Source: Scytalidium lignicola (Eukaryota; Ascomycota; Leotiomycetes). From it: DNA of 47,527 nucleotides. The notes beneath the pieces were generated by a model that did not search any database, was not told where the DNA came from, and was given only the letters and a program-made list of their open reading frames with translations. Both the position numbers and the translations under genes were made by a program. Below, one piece after another: positions 1 to 11,840 of this stretch; the stretch's first letter is position 1, and every line of letters starts with the position of its first letter. The DNA is taken from positions 1 through 47,527 of the forward strand of contig NCSJ02000321.1 in the NCBI GenBank assembly GCA_002812745.2. The letters are read 5' to 3'.

Positions 1-635
1 GTTTTATATATTTTTATTTATTAGTTCACTTATAATATAATATTAGTAAAATTATAATAAACGCAAATTAAAATCAGTTGTTAAAAGCTTGTATAGCTTT
101 TAAAGCTAGTTTATTACTTTATTACTTAAATAACTAGTTTAACTTAACGAATAACTAACTTAAAGCTAGTTTATTACTCTTTAAGCTAATTATATATAAT
201 AAATAGTTAATTTTAGTAAATAAAATAAATCTTTAGGTTAAAACTTTTATTTCGAATAATTATTTTAATAATATTAAACAGTTATTATAACTTAATTTAA
301 TCTTTTATTAATAGACTAGTTATATGTAAATATAATTAATTATATATTAGTTAATTTTAATTAAGTAATAAAGAATTATAACTTTAAATTACAATTTTAT
401 CTTATTACTTTTATAATAATCAACTATTAACATAACTAATATATTACTTATAAAGTAATATATTATATATTATATTATAAGCAGTTTACAAGACTTTAAC
501 CTTCAAGTTAACAATTAAAATCATGTTCTTAAAAATAATAATACAGTTTTTGTATACATGAATGTAAATGTTTTAAGTGTAAATGTTATATACTTTTAAG
601 AGTATAAACAAAGTCTAAACAAAGTAAATGTTAAT
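1..635. other. AT-rich DNA without recognisable gene
   Basis: Very AT-rich sequence left of the first LTR, full of short TTATAA/TATAAT strings and stop codons in all frames. No open reading frame, RNA gene or repeat unit could be recognised. The composition matches the RIP-degraded retroelement that follows, so this is probably older repeat debris. Confidence 0.6.
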
Positions 636-987
636 TGTTATAAGTTTTATTATAATACAATAATTGGTATAAGCCTAAGGCTTAGTATACAACAAAGTGT
701 ATATAAAGAACTTAACGATTATGTAATAAGATTAGGACTCAAAGGACTTGAGAAGTCTAAGGAGTCCATGAACTTGAAGGACTTAAGAGGTTTAGAAGGT
801 CCAACTAGATTTCATTATCTATATAAGCATATTGTAAGAACATGAGAATAGACTCTTCATGTTTAACCTAAATATATTATTAAATCTTACCTTTGACTTA
901 GTTACTTATGTTATATGTTTCTGTTATCCTTGAACATTTACTTTACTCTTGGCTATTTAATGACCTAGATAGTATAATTTTGTAACA
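636..987 (+). repeat. 5' long terminal repeat of the chromovirus
   Basis: Starts TGTTATAAG and ends TTTGTAACA, so it has the usual TG...CA ends with a short inverted repeat. It aligns along its whole length with 7446-7804, differing mainly by transitions, for example GGTATAAGCCTAAGGC here against AATATAAGCTTGAGGC there. Its 5' half also matches, in reverse, 16280-16444. Confidence 0.88.
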
Positions 988-1044
988 TTTTGAACATTGT
1001 CTATCTTGATAAATCAAGAATTNAAAAACAGACATACTAAGAAA

Positions 1045-3400
1045 TAACAATAATAAACAACAATTTAAAGAAGGTTTTGAAAAAAGGCTTTGAGGAAAAA
1101 TCCAAAGAGGAATTTAAGGAAGTATCTAAGGAAAGTTTAAAAGATAGTTTTGAAGAAAGACTAAGGTAAGGACTAGATTATCAAGAAAATTAACATCTAA
1201 GAAGGAATGTTAGAAGAAGTTGTTATANTATTAAAACAACTTANTANGTTAATANAAGGATTAACTATTAANGAATTGTNAAGANTTNTAANAAAGAAGT
1301 TANNACNTNNATTACNTAAATCTNATCTAGAACTAGTTNTAANANTAAGAACTTTAAGCTTAGACTTTGATCTAGACTTTAAACTAGAAAACAATGTTNA
1401 ACAANTTCTAATGGTAATACTTAAAGAAGTTAAAATTNNNANACTAAACTTGTTTTANAAAGANAAAAAGAAANTAAAAGCATATCTTGTTTAGACAAGA
1501 ACTTATTTAGTATTNAATNATNANTTATTNCTTNNAGATATATATAANGTTTTATAAGTATNAATNTACTTAAGAGAAGTAGTNAAAAACTTNNTTTTAA
1601 CCNTTTAAGAATAAATAGTTCATGATAAACAAAGGAATAGTGAACTAAGAGATAATTAATATCATCACAAGTTAGGCTAATTATACAAAAGAACTTAAAT
1701 GCTTGTATGAAGATATTGATGAAAAAAAGAATGTTAAGAGATAATTAGTTTACCTTAGACAAATTAAGAGCTTTAGTAAATATACTATATTTTATCATTA
1801 GTATATAGTATTAATCAACTAAGGAGAAGAAGTATATATACATCAGTATAAAACTAGATTAAAGGACTTTATCAAAGAAGAATTATATTAATAATTTGTA
1901 ATCATAACATTTAATACTCTTGTTAACCTGTTTATTAAGATNAGGAATAAGTAATATAAGATNATTTTAGACAAGAAAGGAGGATCTTACTTNAACTGTA
2001 AAAAGACTAATAGAAAGAAAGATTAAGAAAACCTTATAAAGTTAGATGTTATAAAGAAANGAAAGACTTTTAAAGGAAANGGAAAGAAGNATTATAAAAG
2101 AANGAATAAGAAAGGAAATTCCTTTAGAATTTCCTTAGAAGAACTTGATAANAGAAGAAAAAACCAAATTATNTTTTAAATGNAAACTTCTTNNACATAT
2201 AACAAATACTTATAAGAANGANAACAAGTTGAGTATTATAGTTAAAGTTNNANTAATATAAATTTTNAGAATTATAAATATTTTGTCAAAATTGTNAGAA
2301 GAGGAAAGCTTNAATNNAAAAGGAAACTTCTTAGAAGAAGAAGAAGATCATTAAGACTTAGTAATTATACTATACATTATTATTGAAATTAATATGGACN
2401 AAATGGTAATAATAAGAATCTTCAAGATAGATTTTGTACTTATGATAAGGACTTNATATGTAAGACATCTTTNTNATAAAGAGNAANCTAAGAANNAANG
2501 TAAATNGAGATNGATTNTANGAGTTAGTAGTATTTGGATAATTNTNTTATTAGACTTNGAAGTTATANTAANAGTATAATATNNTNTTTNTANAGAANTN
2601 TTANNCTTGAAATATTANCTNATGATTAGNATNANANGACTAAGAGGATAGNAGATCNTNGACANAAGTTANCTTTTCANAATTATATAATAAGAANAAG
2701 NAATTGTAAAGGTATATAAACTCAATCTTGAGAATCTTGNTCTAGTCTATAAGACTAACCTTTAGAACATTATCATAAAGAAAGGAATATATAAATTCCT
2801 CTTATTAATAGAATAAACTTAAATTCAAGATGACTTTGATTAAATACTTGAGGATGCTTGAATAATAATAAAAGAAGGACTAAGTTATATTATATAAGGA
2901 TAATATAACTTATAACAAGAAGGACTTCTTATGATAACTTTTTGGTAAGAATGATTAAAAGTAAAAACACAGTATAAAGAAATCTAGAGTCTAGGAAAAT
3001 CAGTAGAATAATTGCTTAAAGCTAAAGTATATTATACTTAATAAGAATAGAAAGAGCTAGTTAAGATTATAATCAAACCAGTTAACTAAAATGTAAAAGC
3101 TCTAGTTATAATTAATAAATTAGAGGAAGATTCATTACCTTTAGAAGTACTTATTGTATTACTTAGAGAGGATGAATTATTATAAAGAATCAATCAACAA
3201 TTCAACTAAGAAGTAATAATATACTCTTTGAATTCTGTAAAAAGAATTCTTATGGTAAATGATGTTTCTATCACTGAAATAAGAGAATACCTTAGAAATG
3301 AAATAACAGAATAAGTATAAGATATATAAGTATTTATAGACAATAGAAGTTTAACTAGACTAAGGCTAAGAAATCTTATTAAAAGATAAACAACTCTCTT
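1045..3400 (+). pseudogene. Degraded Gag region of the chromovirus
   Basis: The interval between the 5' LTR and the pol-like part is lysine/glutamate-rich when read on the plus strand and carries coding-like fragments, for example around 1860-1990, where a frame reads like the C-terminal half of a Ty3/gypsy Gag capsid (phenylalanine-isoleucine-lysine-glutamate followed by an ITFN-like motif). Frames are broken by many TAA/TAG codons and by scattered undetermined bases, especially 1227-2700. The assignment rests mainly on position in the element; I could not see an intact zinc knuckle. Confidence 0.5.
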
Positions 3401-3999
3401 TAAGGAATTAAAAAGAAAATGCTGAAGATCTGAAGATCAACAATAATATATTAATTAACAACATTAAAAATGTTAATCTTTACTTTATAAACAATAAAAA
3501 TTTATTATATATCAACATAACATTATGTNAAAAAGTTAATGAAGGCCTTGATTGATTTAAGAGTTAAAAGAAACTTTATCAATGAACAAGTTATAAAACA
3601 ACTTAGGCTTAACATAAGAGTCAAAGATAACAACTACTTAATATCATTAACAAACAATACTTAGGTTCAAAAGTATATTAATGTTTAAACTCAAAACTTA
3701 GATATAAATTATAATAGAAGTTATTAAGAGAAAATATCTTTTAATATTATAAGGTTAAGAATATATCAAGTTATATTAAAAATCAAATAAATAAAGAAGT
3801 ATAATCTAATAATTGATTGAAGAATAAGTATAATTACCTTTTTAGAAGAAGAAAAGAATTCAATGTCTTTAAGAATTATTTATATTGATAAAATTATAAA
3901 ATATATTCTTGAAGAATATTATGAATAATTAGAGTTATTTATAAAAAGACCAGATGATTTAACTTTACTTAAGTATAAATTGTAAAATTATAAGATAAA

Positions 4000-6830
4000 G
4001 TTTAAAAAGGGGTACAAACTAACTTATAGACTAATTTATCAAACAACTCTTGTTAAGGATAAGATAATGAAGAAATAATTACTTAAGAAAATGGTGTTTA
4101 GAAGTTTATACAAAGAAGATCATAATAAAGTTAGAGTATTATTACACTATATAAAGAAAGAAGACAATCTGTTAAGATAACCTTATAATGATTATAAATA
4201 CTTGAATAGTAGAACTAAGAAAGATTAATACCTCTTATTATTAATAGATTCAATGATAAACAAGTTGAAGGAAACTGTTATATTCACTAAGTTAAACTTA
4301 TAGTTAGTATTTAATCTAGTTAAGATTAAAAGAGGTAATAAATGGAAAGTTGTTATTCAAACAAAATACAGATTATTTAAGTTATTGATTATAATGTTTA
4401 GTATGACTAATACTCTAACAATGTAATAAAGAATGATAGACTGAATATTAGAGAAATATTTAGAGAAATTCATAATAATATATCTTGATGATATAATTAT
4501 TTACTCTAAGAGTATTGAAGAATATAAAAAGTATGTCAAGCTTGTTTTACAAGTGTTATAAGAAGTAGGATTATATTGTAAACTAGTAAAATACGAATTT
4601 TATAAAGAATAAATTTAATTCTTAAGACATTGTATTTCTGGAGAAAGGATAAAAACCCTTAACAATAAGATTTAATCAATTAAAGAATAAGAATTACTTA
4701 AAACAGTTAAGTAATTACAGAGTTTCTTAAGGTTAGCTAACTATTACTGAAGATTTATGAAAAACTATTTCAAAATCTTTATATTATTGATTAAACTTAT
4801 AAAGAAGGATCAAGTTTATAAATGGAATGACTTTGTAAAAAGGATGTTTTAAGACATTAAGAATGCTTTTATAAAAAGAAGTTTCTTAGGAATCTTTAAT
4901 CTAAAGAAAAGAATAAGAATCAAGACTAATACCTCTGATATAGCATTAAAAGTTATACTATTATAATTATAACAAATTAGTAAACAACATTATTAAGTAT
5001 TATTAACATTTTAGTTAAGAAAGTTNAAAAAAAAATTATCAANACATCAAATAAGAAAATATTAGTCACTATAAAAGCTTTAAAGTACTAAAGAGTATAT
5101 ACAGTTAGATTTAGTAAGACAATGAATATACTTTCAGATTATCATAACTTCTAATACTTCATAACAATCAAGCAATTAAATATTAAGTAAGTATAATGGA
5201 CAAAAAAGTTATCCAAGTATAATTTTAAGATTACTTACATTAAAGGCGAAGACAATGGAAGAGTAAACACTCTAAACTAGAAACCTGAGTATTTAACTAG
5301 AGAAAAGGAAGAAAATGAACTAATACTAAAGGAGGACAAAAGTAGATTCTTAATATATAATAAAGGACAACTTATAACCATTATAACAATAACAAACAAG
5401 TAATAGACTAATCAAATCAAAGAAGTAATTNAAAAAGGAAAAAGTAAGAAATACTTTACTAGATATAACTAAAAATGAGTAAGAAAAAATTAAAAACATT
5501 TAGTATAAGAATAAAAGGTTATATATACCAATGAAATTAGTAGAAGAGTTTGTCAGAGAATAGTATAATTTGTTATATAATGGACATATAAGAGTAACTT
5601 AATATTATTACCAAATTAATAAGGATTACTTTATCATGAAATTATAGTCAGTAATTAAGAAAGTAATTATAGAATACAAGATTTATAAGAAGGTTAAGAA
5701 TCCAAGAAGGAAGCTTTAAGAACAATTACATCTTATACAGATACTTGACAATTTATAAGAACTAATCAGATAAGATTTTATTATAAAACTATTAGTCTTT
5801 ATAAATTACACAATAAAAGTTAAGTATAACTTTATCTTTATGATAACTGAACATTATATTAAGTTTATAATCTTTAAACTGTTCAAAGAGACTTAAAGAG
5901 CAAAAGAAGTAATTGATATATTCCTTTGAAGAGTTATTTCTTAATAAAAAGTATTAAAATAGATAATCTCTGATAAAGATACAAGATTTATATTTAAGTT
6001 TTAAGAAACATTAATAATAAGAATAAGAATTAAAAGAAAATTATCAACAATATGATATTTACAAACTAATGAACAAACAAAATGTTTAAATACATAGTTA
6101 AAAGGATATTTAAAATATTATATTAATTATGACTAAGATAATTAAGTTAATTATTTGTTAATAGTAGAAATGTTATATAATAGTATATTATATGAATCAA
6201 CTAAAATCATTTTANTTTTATGCAAATTATAAATGAAAACCAAAAGAGTTTTATACTAGACTAGAATTAGAATCTACAAGTGAATTAGTAAAGATTCAAG
6301 TAAAACAAATAGAAGAAATATAAGAAAAGATTAGAAATTTACTTTAATACATTAAAGAAAGAATAAAAAAAGTACTATGATTATGGACACTTAATAGAAT
6401 TAATGTACAAAAAAAGAAGATAAAGTTTATTTTCTTAGAAAAAACATTAAAATAATAAGACTAAGTAATAAACTAAACTAAGTAAAGATAAAATTATATA
6501 AAATCAANGAAGTTTATAAACCTTTAATATATAAATTAAAAATTATTAATAATAATTAAGATATACTTTGTTTTTTTATGTTTTACTTCTTAAATTAACA
6601 CTTAAAAAACATTTAAATACTAATGTTAGAAGAAGTTAATCTAGAAAGAGAATACAAAGTTAAGAAAATCATTAATTATAAAATACATTATAAAAAACTA
6701 TAATACTTAGTTAAATGGATAAGATATCCAAAGAATAAAAATGAATAAGAACTTACTTTTAATCTTATAAGTTATAAGGAGTTATTAGAAGAATATCATT
6801 AAACTTATCTTAGAATAAATTTCTAGGCAA
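4000..6830 (+). pseudogene. Degraded Pol: reverse transcriptase, RNase H, integrase, chromodomain
   Basis: Conceptual reading of the plus strand gives recognisable Ty3/gypsy Pol blocks. At about 4235-4515 is the reverse transcriptase palm with FTKLNL, a KYRLF-like block and the catalytic YLDD at 4481-4492. At about 4915-5030 is the RNase H start (an IKTNTSDIAL-like motif). At about 5550-5700 is the integrase HHCC zinc region (YNGHIRVT followed by a Cys-Lys-Lys part), and at about 5730-6250 the integrase core. At about 6624-6800 the C terminus resembles a chromodomain (REYKVKKI, YLVKW, ELLEEYH). The blocks are separated by multiple stop codons and frame changes, so no functional protein is possible. 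Chromodomains guide chromovirus integration to heterochromatin (family knowledge). Confidence 0.88.
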
Positions 6831-7445
6831 TAAAATCACAAGGTCAAAAAAGAAGAGGTTAACAACAAAAGAAGAAGTCTTACTTAGATTAACAGAATAT
6901 AACTCTTCAAATAACTTCTTTTACTTCTTTTTCTCTTTTACAATGTTAAGTTCATCTAAAGTTTTTAGACTATGACAGAACATTTCCTAAGTATACTTCT
7001 TTAGAAAGGACTATTACTTCTTCAAATAAGCTAAGTAAGCTATTATCTCTAAAAGAACTTCATTAATTTTCTCCTTCTTCTCTACAAGTCAGTTATACTT
7101 ATACTTGTATACAAGAAAAGAGGAGGAAGTGAATCCTTTGTTATTATAAGATTACTTATAACAAGAACACTTATTATAATGATTAAAGTTAAGGTTTATC
7201 TTATAAATAAAATCATTTTACTTGTAAAATGAACAAAGCATTACTTCAAAACTATATTCATTAATATAATTACCTAAGACTATTCATTCTTAATATTTTC
7301 TTGATCTTGTCCTTTTTTCTATACTACTTTTAGAACATTGTTATTTAAGTAATATATTAGAAAGGAAAGAAGAATTGTTGAACAAAGAGAACATTCAAGG
7401 ATAACATTTTAATATTAGGATAATGTTAAGTACAAAAGAGGATAA

Positions 7446-7804
7446 TGTTACAAGTTTTATCATAATACACTAATTAATATAAGCTTGAGGCTCAGTATAA
7501 ATATAAGTATACAAGAGAATCTAACAATTAGACAATTATATAATAAGGACTTAAGACTTAAGGGGTTCAGGGTTCATCAGCTTAGAACTTGAGGACTTGA
7601 GAGTCCAAAGGTTTAAGAGTATTTCATTATCTATATAAGCATGTTATAAGAACATAAGAGTAAACTTCTTGTATTCAACCTAAATATATTACTAGATCTT
7701 ATTATTAACTTAGTCACTTATATAAGTATCTCTTGTTTCTGCTGTCCTTGAATATCTACCTTACCCTTACTATCTAATGACTTAGATAATATAGTTTTGT
7801 AACA
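7446..7804 (+). repeat. 3' long terminal repeat of the chromovirus
   Basis: Begins TGTTACAAG and ends TTTGTAACA. It is homologous to the LTR at 636-987, with many transition differences and a few short indels. The flanking bases on the two sides (TTAAT before the 5' LTR, GTCTT after this one) do not form a visible target-site duplication; mutation may have erased it. Confidence 0.88.
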
Positions 7805-7899
7805 GTCTTTTATACTAAAATGTTTATTTTAAAGATTATAATTAACTAATAGCTTATAACAGTAAAGTATTATTACTTTGTATATAACCTTAAAGATAT

Positions 7900-8560
7900 C
7901 TCTCTTATGCTAGATAATTACATCAAAGAGATTATTAACGAAGTTACTTCCTTTGCCCTTTCATTATACAATATATAACTTAGACATATTACCCTTATTC
8001 TAAGTTAAAAGTATAAAGACTTTTAAGATATCATTATTAATACTACTGAACTTATCCTTAAAAGTATTAGCTTAAGTGTTTAAGATATTATAAACTCAAG
8101 ATTCTAAGCTTTCAAGAATGTATATAACTTAGTATTATTCTATTAATCTTATTTTGCATAATTAACTATTAATCAAAAGTAATAAGTTTTATTCTAAGTC
8201 TTTGAACAAGTGATTAAGGAGTCTTAAAAGACTTATAAAGCCATTGCTCACATGTTCAACTAATTCACTGACTACATTAATAGTATATCGCAGATTCTTG
8301 TTTAGACAACTCTTAAAATCAAAGGCTTCAATGTTAACCTTTAATATATAATTATAATCTCCCTTATTAAGGCTATGATCAAAAGGTTTACTAGTATACT
8401 AGATGATTATTCCCTTATAGCCAATTTGAACTTTAACAAGCTTATTCAATTATATCTTGAGAACCTTGCGAAGTTACTTATTAGTAAAACTTTGAAGATT
8501 ATTAAATAAGTAATCTATTAAACGGATATGAACATATTAACTCTTTTATACAAATATTAA
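7900..8560 (+). pseudogene. Degraded reading frame of unknown identity
   Basis: One plus-strand frame reads for about 220 codons with normal-looking amino-acid composition, interrupted almost only by TAA codons at places where glutamine (CAA) fits. Clean stretches include about 8230-8330 and 8350-8500, and the frame ends in a lysine-rich tail near 8560-8600. This is what RIP does to a real coding sequence. I do not recognise the protein; it is helical and polar with no visible catalytic motif. It could be an accessory or Gag-like protein of another mobile element. Confidence 0.4.
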
Positions 8561-8599
8561 AAGAAGAAAAGAAAATAATAATAAAAAAAAGTATAAAAA

Positions 8600-9540
8600 A
8601 AATAATCTAGTATNAAAAAGTAATAGTATCATATAAAGTTATATGTATACTATGCTATTCTTAAGCTTTATATAAATAATTACTCAATATATTACACTAT
8701 TATACCTTATTATCTTAAGAATAATATTGTATAAATATAATTAATATTATCTTTTCTAACTTATATCCTTTTAATATTAACTTACTTTAAAGNTTTTAAA
8801 ATCAACTTAGTTTAAAATTCTTTTTAGAATATTAAAGCTTATGAATNAAAAAACCAGTATACTATTATGCTTATAAGTTAAGCTTTAAATTCAAGACTTT
8901 AGTTACAAGGAATTCTTAGCTTATATCTAAACAAAATAAAGAATTACAACTATGAATATCCTTGATAAAAATAGTGTTTCAGAAAATATACTTTAACAAA
9001 AAGTTATAAAGTACATTATAACTAAACATTTATTTAGTATCATCTACATATTAACTCCTTTAAGTGTTTGCTAATTATAAAATACTAAATATCATATTAC
9101 ATTAACACTTTAAATAATATAATAAAGATATCACTTGATAAACCTCTTAATATAATCTTATTATATACTCTTTGTATAAAATGTAATGCATTCCCTTCTT
9201 AATATGAGGTTAGTCTTAAAATATATACTAATACCTCTAACATAACTATCTGTACATAATTACCTTATTTACGTTATTATATTCATTATTCAGTAAACTA
9301 CAACATCCTTTAAAGNTTTTTTATAATCTTTAAATTAAGATTTTAAGGAATTTTTCATTTAATATTACATTATAAGTTTTTATAAACCTGAAACTTTAGC
9401 CTTAATCTCTTTAAGTAAGTAATTAAGTAATAAAAGAAAAGTATAATTTTAATGTTCATTAATAACATAATAAATTTCTACTAATACAATTGTTTTATTA
9501 ACAAGTATAGATAAAAGTTTAAGCGGTTTAATTATTAATT
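8600..9540. other. AT-rich repeat debris between elements
   Basis: AT-rich DNA with stops in all frames. A minus-strand stretch around 9100-9300 reads faintly like the RNase H part of a retroelement (a TDS-like motif followed later by an ITFYTKS-like motif), but the match is too weak to name the element. Confidence 0.3.
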
Positions 9541-9547
9541 GTTATGG

Positions 9548-9581
9548 CCTCACGAACCGAGCGACAGAAGTCTGTGTACAC
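9548..9581 (+). repeat. Left terminal inverted repeat of Tc1-like element
   Basis: Begins CCTCACGAACCGAGCG and continues to TGTACAC. It is the reverse complement of 10740-10773 with one mismatch (C against T at the fourth base). Confidence 0.93.
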
Positions 9582-9608
9582 GTAACCTCTAATAATTACA
9601 CCACCAAA

Positions 9609-10715
9609 ATGGATCCCTCAACACCTCCAAATCCAATGCCAGAGCATGAATTAGGATATGAAATACTTACAAAGCATAAAGAAGCTATCCGACAACTACG
9701 ATTCCTTGCAAATTGGGGTCCTTCACAGCTTGCAAAAGTGTACAAAATTGGCCGATCAACAGTTAATCGTATTTTAAAATATGATGCGCCTGAGAGAACA
9801 CGACCTACTCAAACAGGAATACCACGAATACTCAATCAACAAGCAGTTTAGGATATTATCCATTATATTGGAACTTCATTCGAGCATAGATGTCTTGATT
9901 ATTTTCAATTAAAGACAGAATTAAAGCTTGAATGCTCAGCACGTACAATTGAAAGGCGTTTGAAGGAAGTGGGGTATTATCGGTGTGTTGCATGTCAAAA
10001 GCCATATATTACCATGTTACAAGCTGCACAACAATGGCTTTATGGGTTACAACATTTGTTTTGGACAATAGAATGGCTTACTATTCTCTTTTCTGACGAA
10101 TGCACTTTTTTAATTGGTGATCACTCTTCTAAAACTAGAGTTACACGCAAACAAGGTGAACGATTTTGCTCAACTTGTATTCAACATCAATTCCATCGAG
10201 GACATACAACACCAGTTCATTGTTGGGGAGCAATTGGGCATAATTATAAATCAGAATTGATTATTATACATGGACATGGTCATAAAGAAGCATTCTTACA
10301 AATGGATTACTTGAATCAAGTCTTGAAGCCAGCAATTGAAGTTATACTAGAGGATTTTGGAGTGGTTACTGCAGAACTTGGATATACACCCATATTTATG
10401 GAAGATGGCAACCCTGCTCATGGCCATAAATCTATTACAAATCCTTGTGCTGTATTTAGAGAGAAACATGGCATTCAACTATTAAATCATCCTTCTACAA
10501 GTCCTGATCTTAATCCAATCGAAAAATGTTGGAGAGCTATGAAACAATCGCTTCACCGTCGCAAAATCCAACCTACAAATGAGATTGAAATGGCCAACGC
10601 AATAATAGAAGAATGGAATGCACTTGATCAAGAATGGATTAATGGATTAATTGCAGAGCAGACACATTGGATATGGGAAGTTGTAGCACGTAGAGGATGG
10701 ATGACACCAAATTAA
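9609..10715 (+). pseudogene. Tc1/mariner DDE transposase with one in-frame stop
   Basis: One continuous frame of 368 codons from the ATG at 9609 to TAA at 10713-10715, interrupted by a single TAG at 9849-9851 (residue 81). The N terminus (about residues 22-60) is a helix-turn-helix with a GPSQLAKVYKIGRSTVNRIL core that would bind the inverted repeats. The catalytic DDE triad is visible: D163 in FSDECTF, D266 in MEDGNPAH and E305 in PDLNPIEKCW, with 38 residues between the last two, longer than the 34 of classical Tc1. The transposase would cut and paste the element. The TAG most simply derives from a CAG glutamine codon by C-to-T change. Downstream translation from the ATG at 9960 would keep the catalytic core but lose the DNA-binding part. 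Confidence 0.92.
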
Positions 10716-10739
10716 GTAGCAATTTATCAATTTAATGGG

Positions 10740-10773
10740 GTGTACACAGACTTCTGTCGCTCGGTTCGTAAGG
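10740..10773 (-). repeat. Right terminal inverted repeat of Tc1-like element
   Basis: Reads GTGTACACAGACTTCTG and onward to CGTAAGG. It mirrors the left repeat with one mismatch and lies 24 bp after the transposase stop codon. Confidence 0.93.
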
Positions 10774-11840
10774 TTATATATAGTAGAATAGCTATTAACG
10801 ATGCGATCGCTAATAATCTGCCTTTTTTAGGCGAGTGGTAAAGCTATTCGATTACTCGTTCCTAACATTAATTAAAATAGTAAAATTAGATAATAAGATC
10901 TAAGTATATAACCAGAGCTTAGAATTTAATTAATTAATTTAGTATTAGCCTAAATTAATACTAATTAAATTAATTGAAATTAATATTATTAACATAGTCA
11001 TATATAAGTTAAGATTATATATAGATTAAGTATACATATAAATAATATTAAGTTAGTTTAGTTGTAATAAAGGAGAGTAATATTATATAATAATACTCCT
11101 TTATATATTTATCATAATACAAACTTACTTATAATTAACAAGAATTAACCATTATATTAACATGTATTACCTTTATATATTAAAGATTATACGTTTACTA
11201 TAAAGATAAACTGACAAATACTAATACTAATTAATTAACTAGTTAATTTAGTATTATTAAAAGAATTAACTTAAATCATCATCAAAGTTACTTAAATCAT
11301 TATTAAACCCTTAGTATTAAACATAACCTCAAGTATAACACTACCTTAGCCTTATATACAAATTAGTATAATAATAAGAGATTATATAATGTAATCAATT
11401 ATACTTTTATTATCTGACAACCTTTTAAAGTTATAATAATATTTTAATACAATCTTAGGTTTCTTATATTACCTTTTAAACTTTTGAAGTTTACATTACC
11501 TTGTTAATCAATTTGGTTGTTTTCTTTATAAAATTTATATTTATATAATATTGAAAACATTATAAGTTGTACCCCTTTGTTATATTCTAAAGGTTAATAG
11601 TAATTAGTTCTTAAAACATGTTTTTAACAATTTGATTTATTATTAATTAGTTTATCATATCCTTTAATCATGTCCTTTGATTATATTTGTATATTATAAC
11701 AAAGTTATATTACAATTAGCATTCTATTACACATATTATAATGTTATAATCATGTAGTTCTTATATGATTTATTAAAGGTTTATAAATTATTGTACAATT
11801 ATACTTTTTACTATTACTTAATGATTTTTCTTATACAGTT
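10774..11840. other. AT-rich DNA with a TTAATTAA-type imperfect palindrome
   Basis: No gene recognised. A short less AT-rich patch (10790-10870) contains the palindrome GCGATCGC. At about 10920-10985 a long imperfect inverted repeat (TTAGTATTAG / CTAATTAAATT-type arms around CCT) could fold into a hairpin. The rest is featureless AT-rich sequence. Confidence 0.4.

Larger units (their letters stand above)
636..7804 (+). mobile_element. Degenerate Ty3/gypsy chromovirus retrotransposon, RIP-mutated
   Basis: A full-length LTR retrotransposon of about 7.2 kb bounded by two related LTRs (636-987 and 7446-7804). Inside, in plus-strand order, are a Gag-like region, a reverse transcriptase with an intact YLDD box, an RNase H start, an integrase with zinc-binding and core regions, and a C-terminal chromodomain. 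The order RT-RNase H-integrase-chromodomain defines a Ty3/gypsy chromovirus. Every coding part is full of stops, mostly TAA/TAG where Gln or Trp would be expected, which points to C-to-T and G-to-A mutation (RIP). A polypurine-like stretch (about 7432-7442) lies just before the 3' LTR. I could not see a clear primer-binding site or target duplication. The element cannot encode its own proteins. Confidence 0.9.
9548..10773 (+). mobile_element. Tc1/mariner-superfamily DNA transposon with terminal inverted repeats
   Basis: An element of about 1.2 kb bounded by inverted repeats of 34 bp (9548-9581 and 10740-10773) that differ at one position. It carries a single transposase gene in the same orientation. 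Base composition is far closer to normal than in the surrounding DNA, CpG and CpA are retained, and only one stop codon has appeared, so it probably inserted after the neighbours had been destroyed by RIP. The usual TA target duplication is not obvious: the flanks read GTTATGG on the left and TTATATA on the right. Confidence 0.92.
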
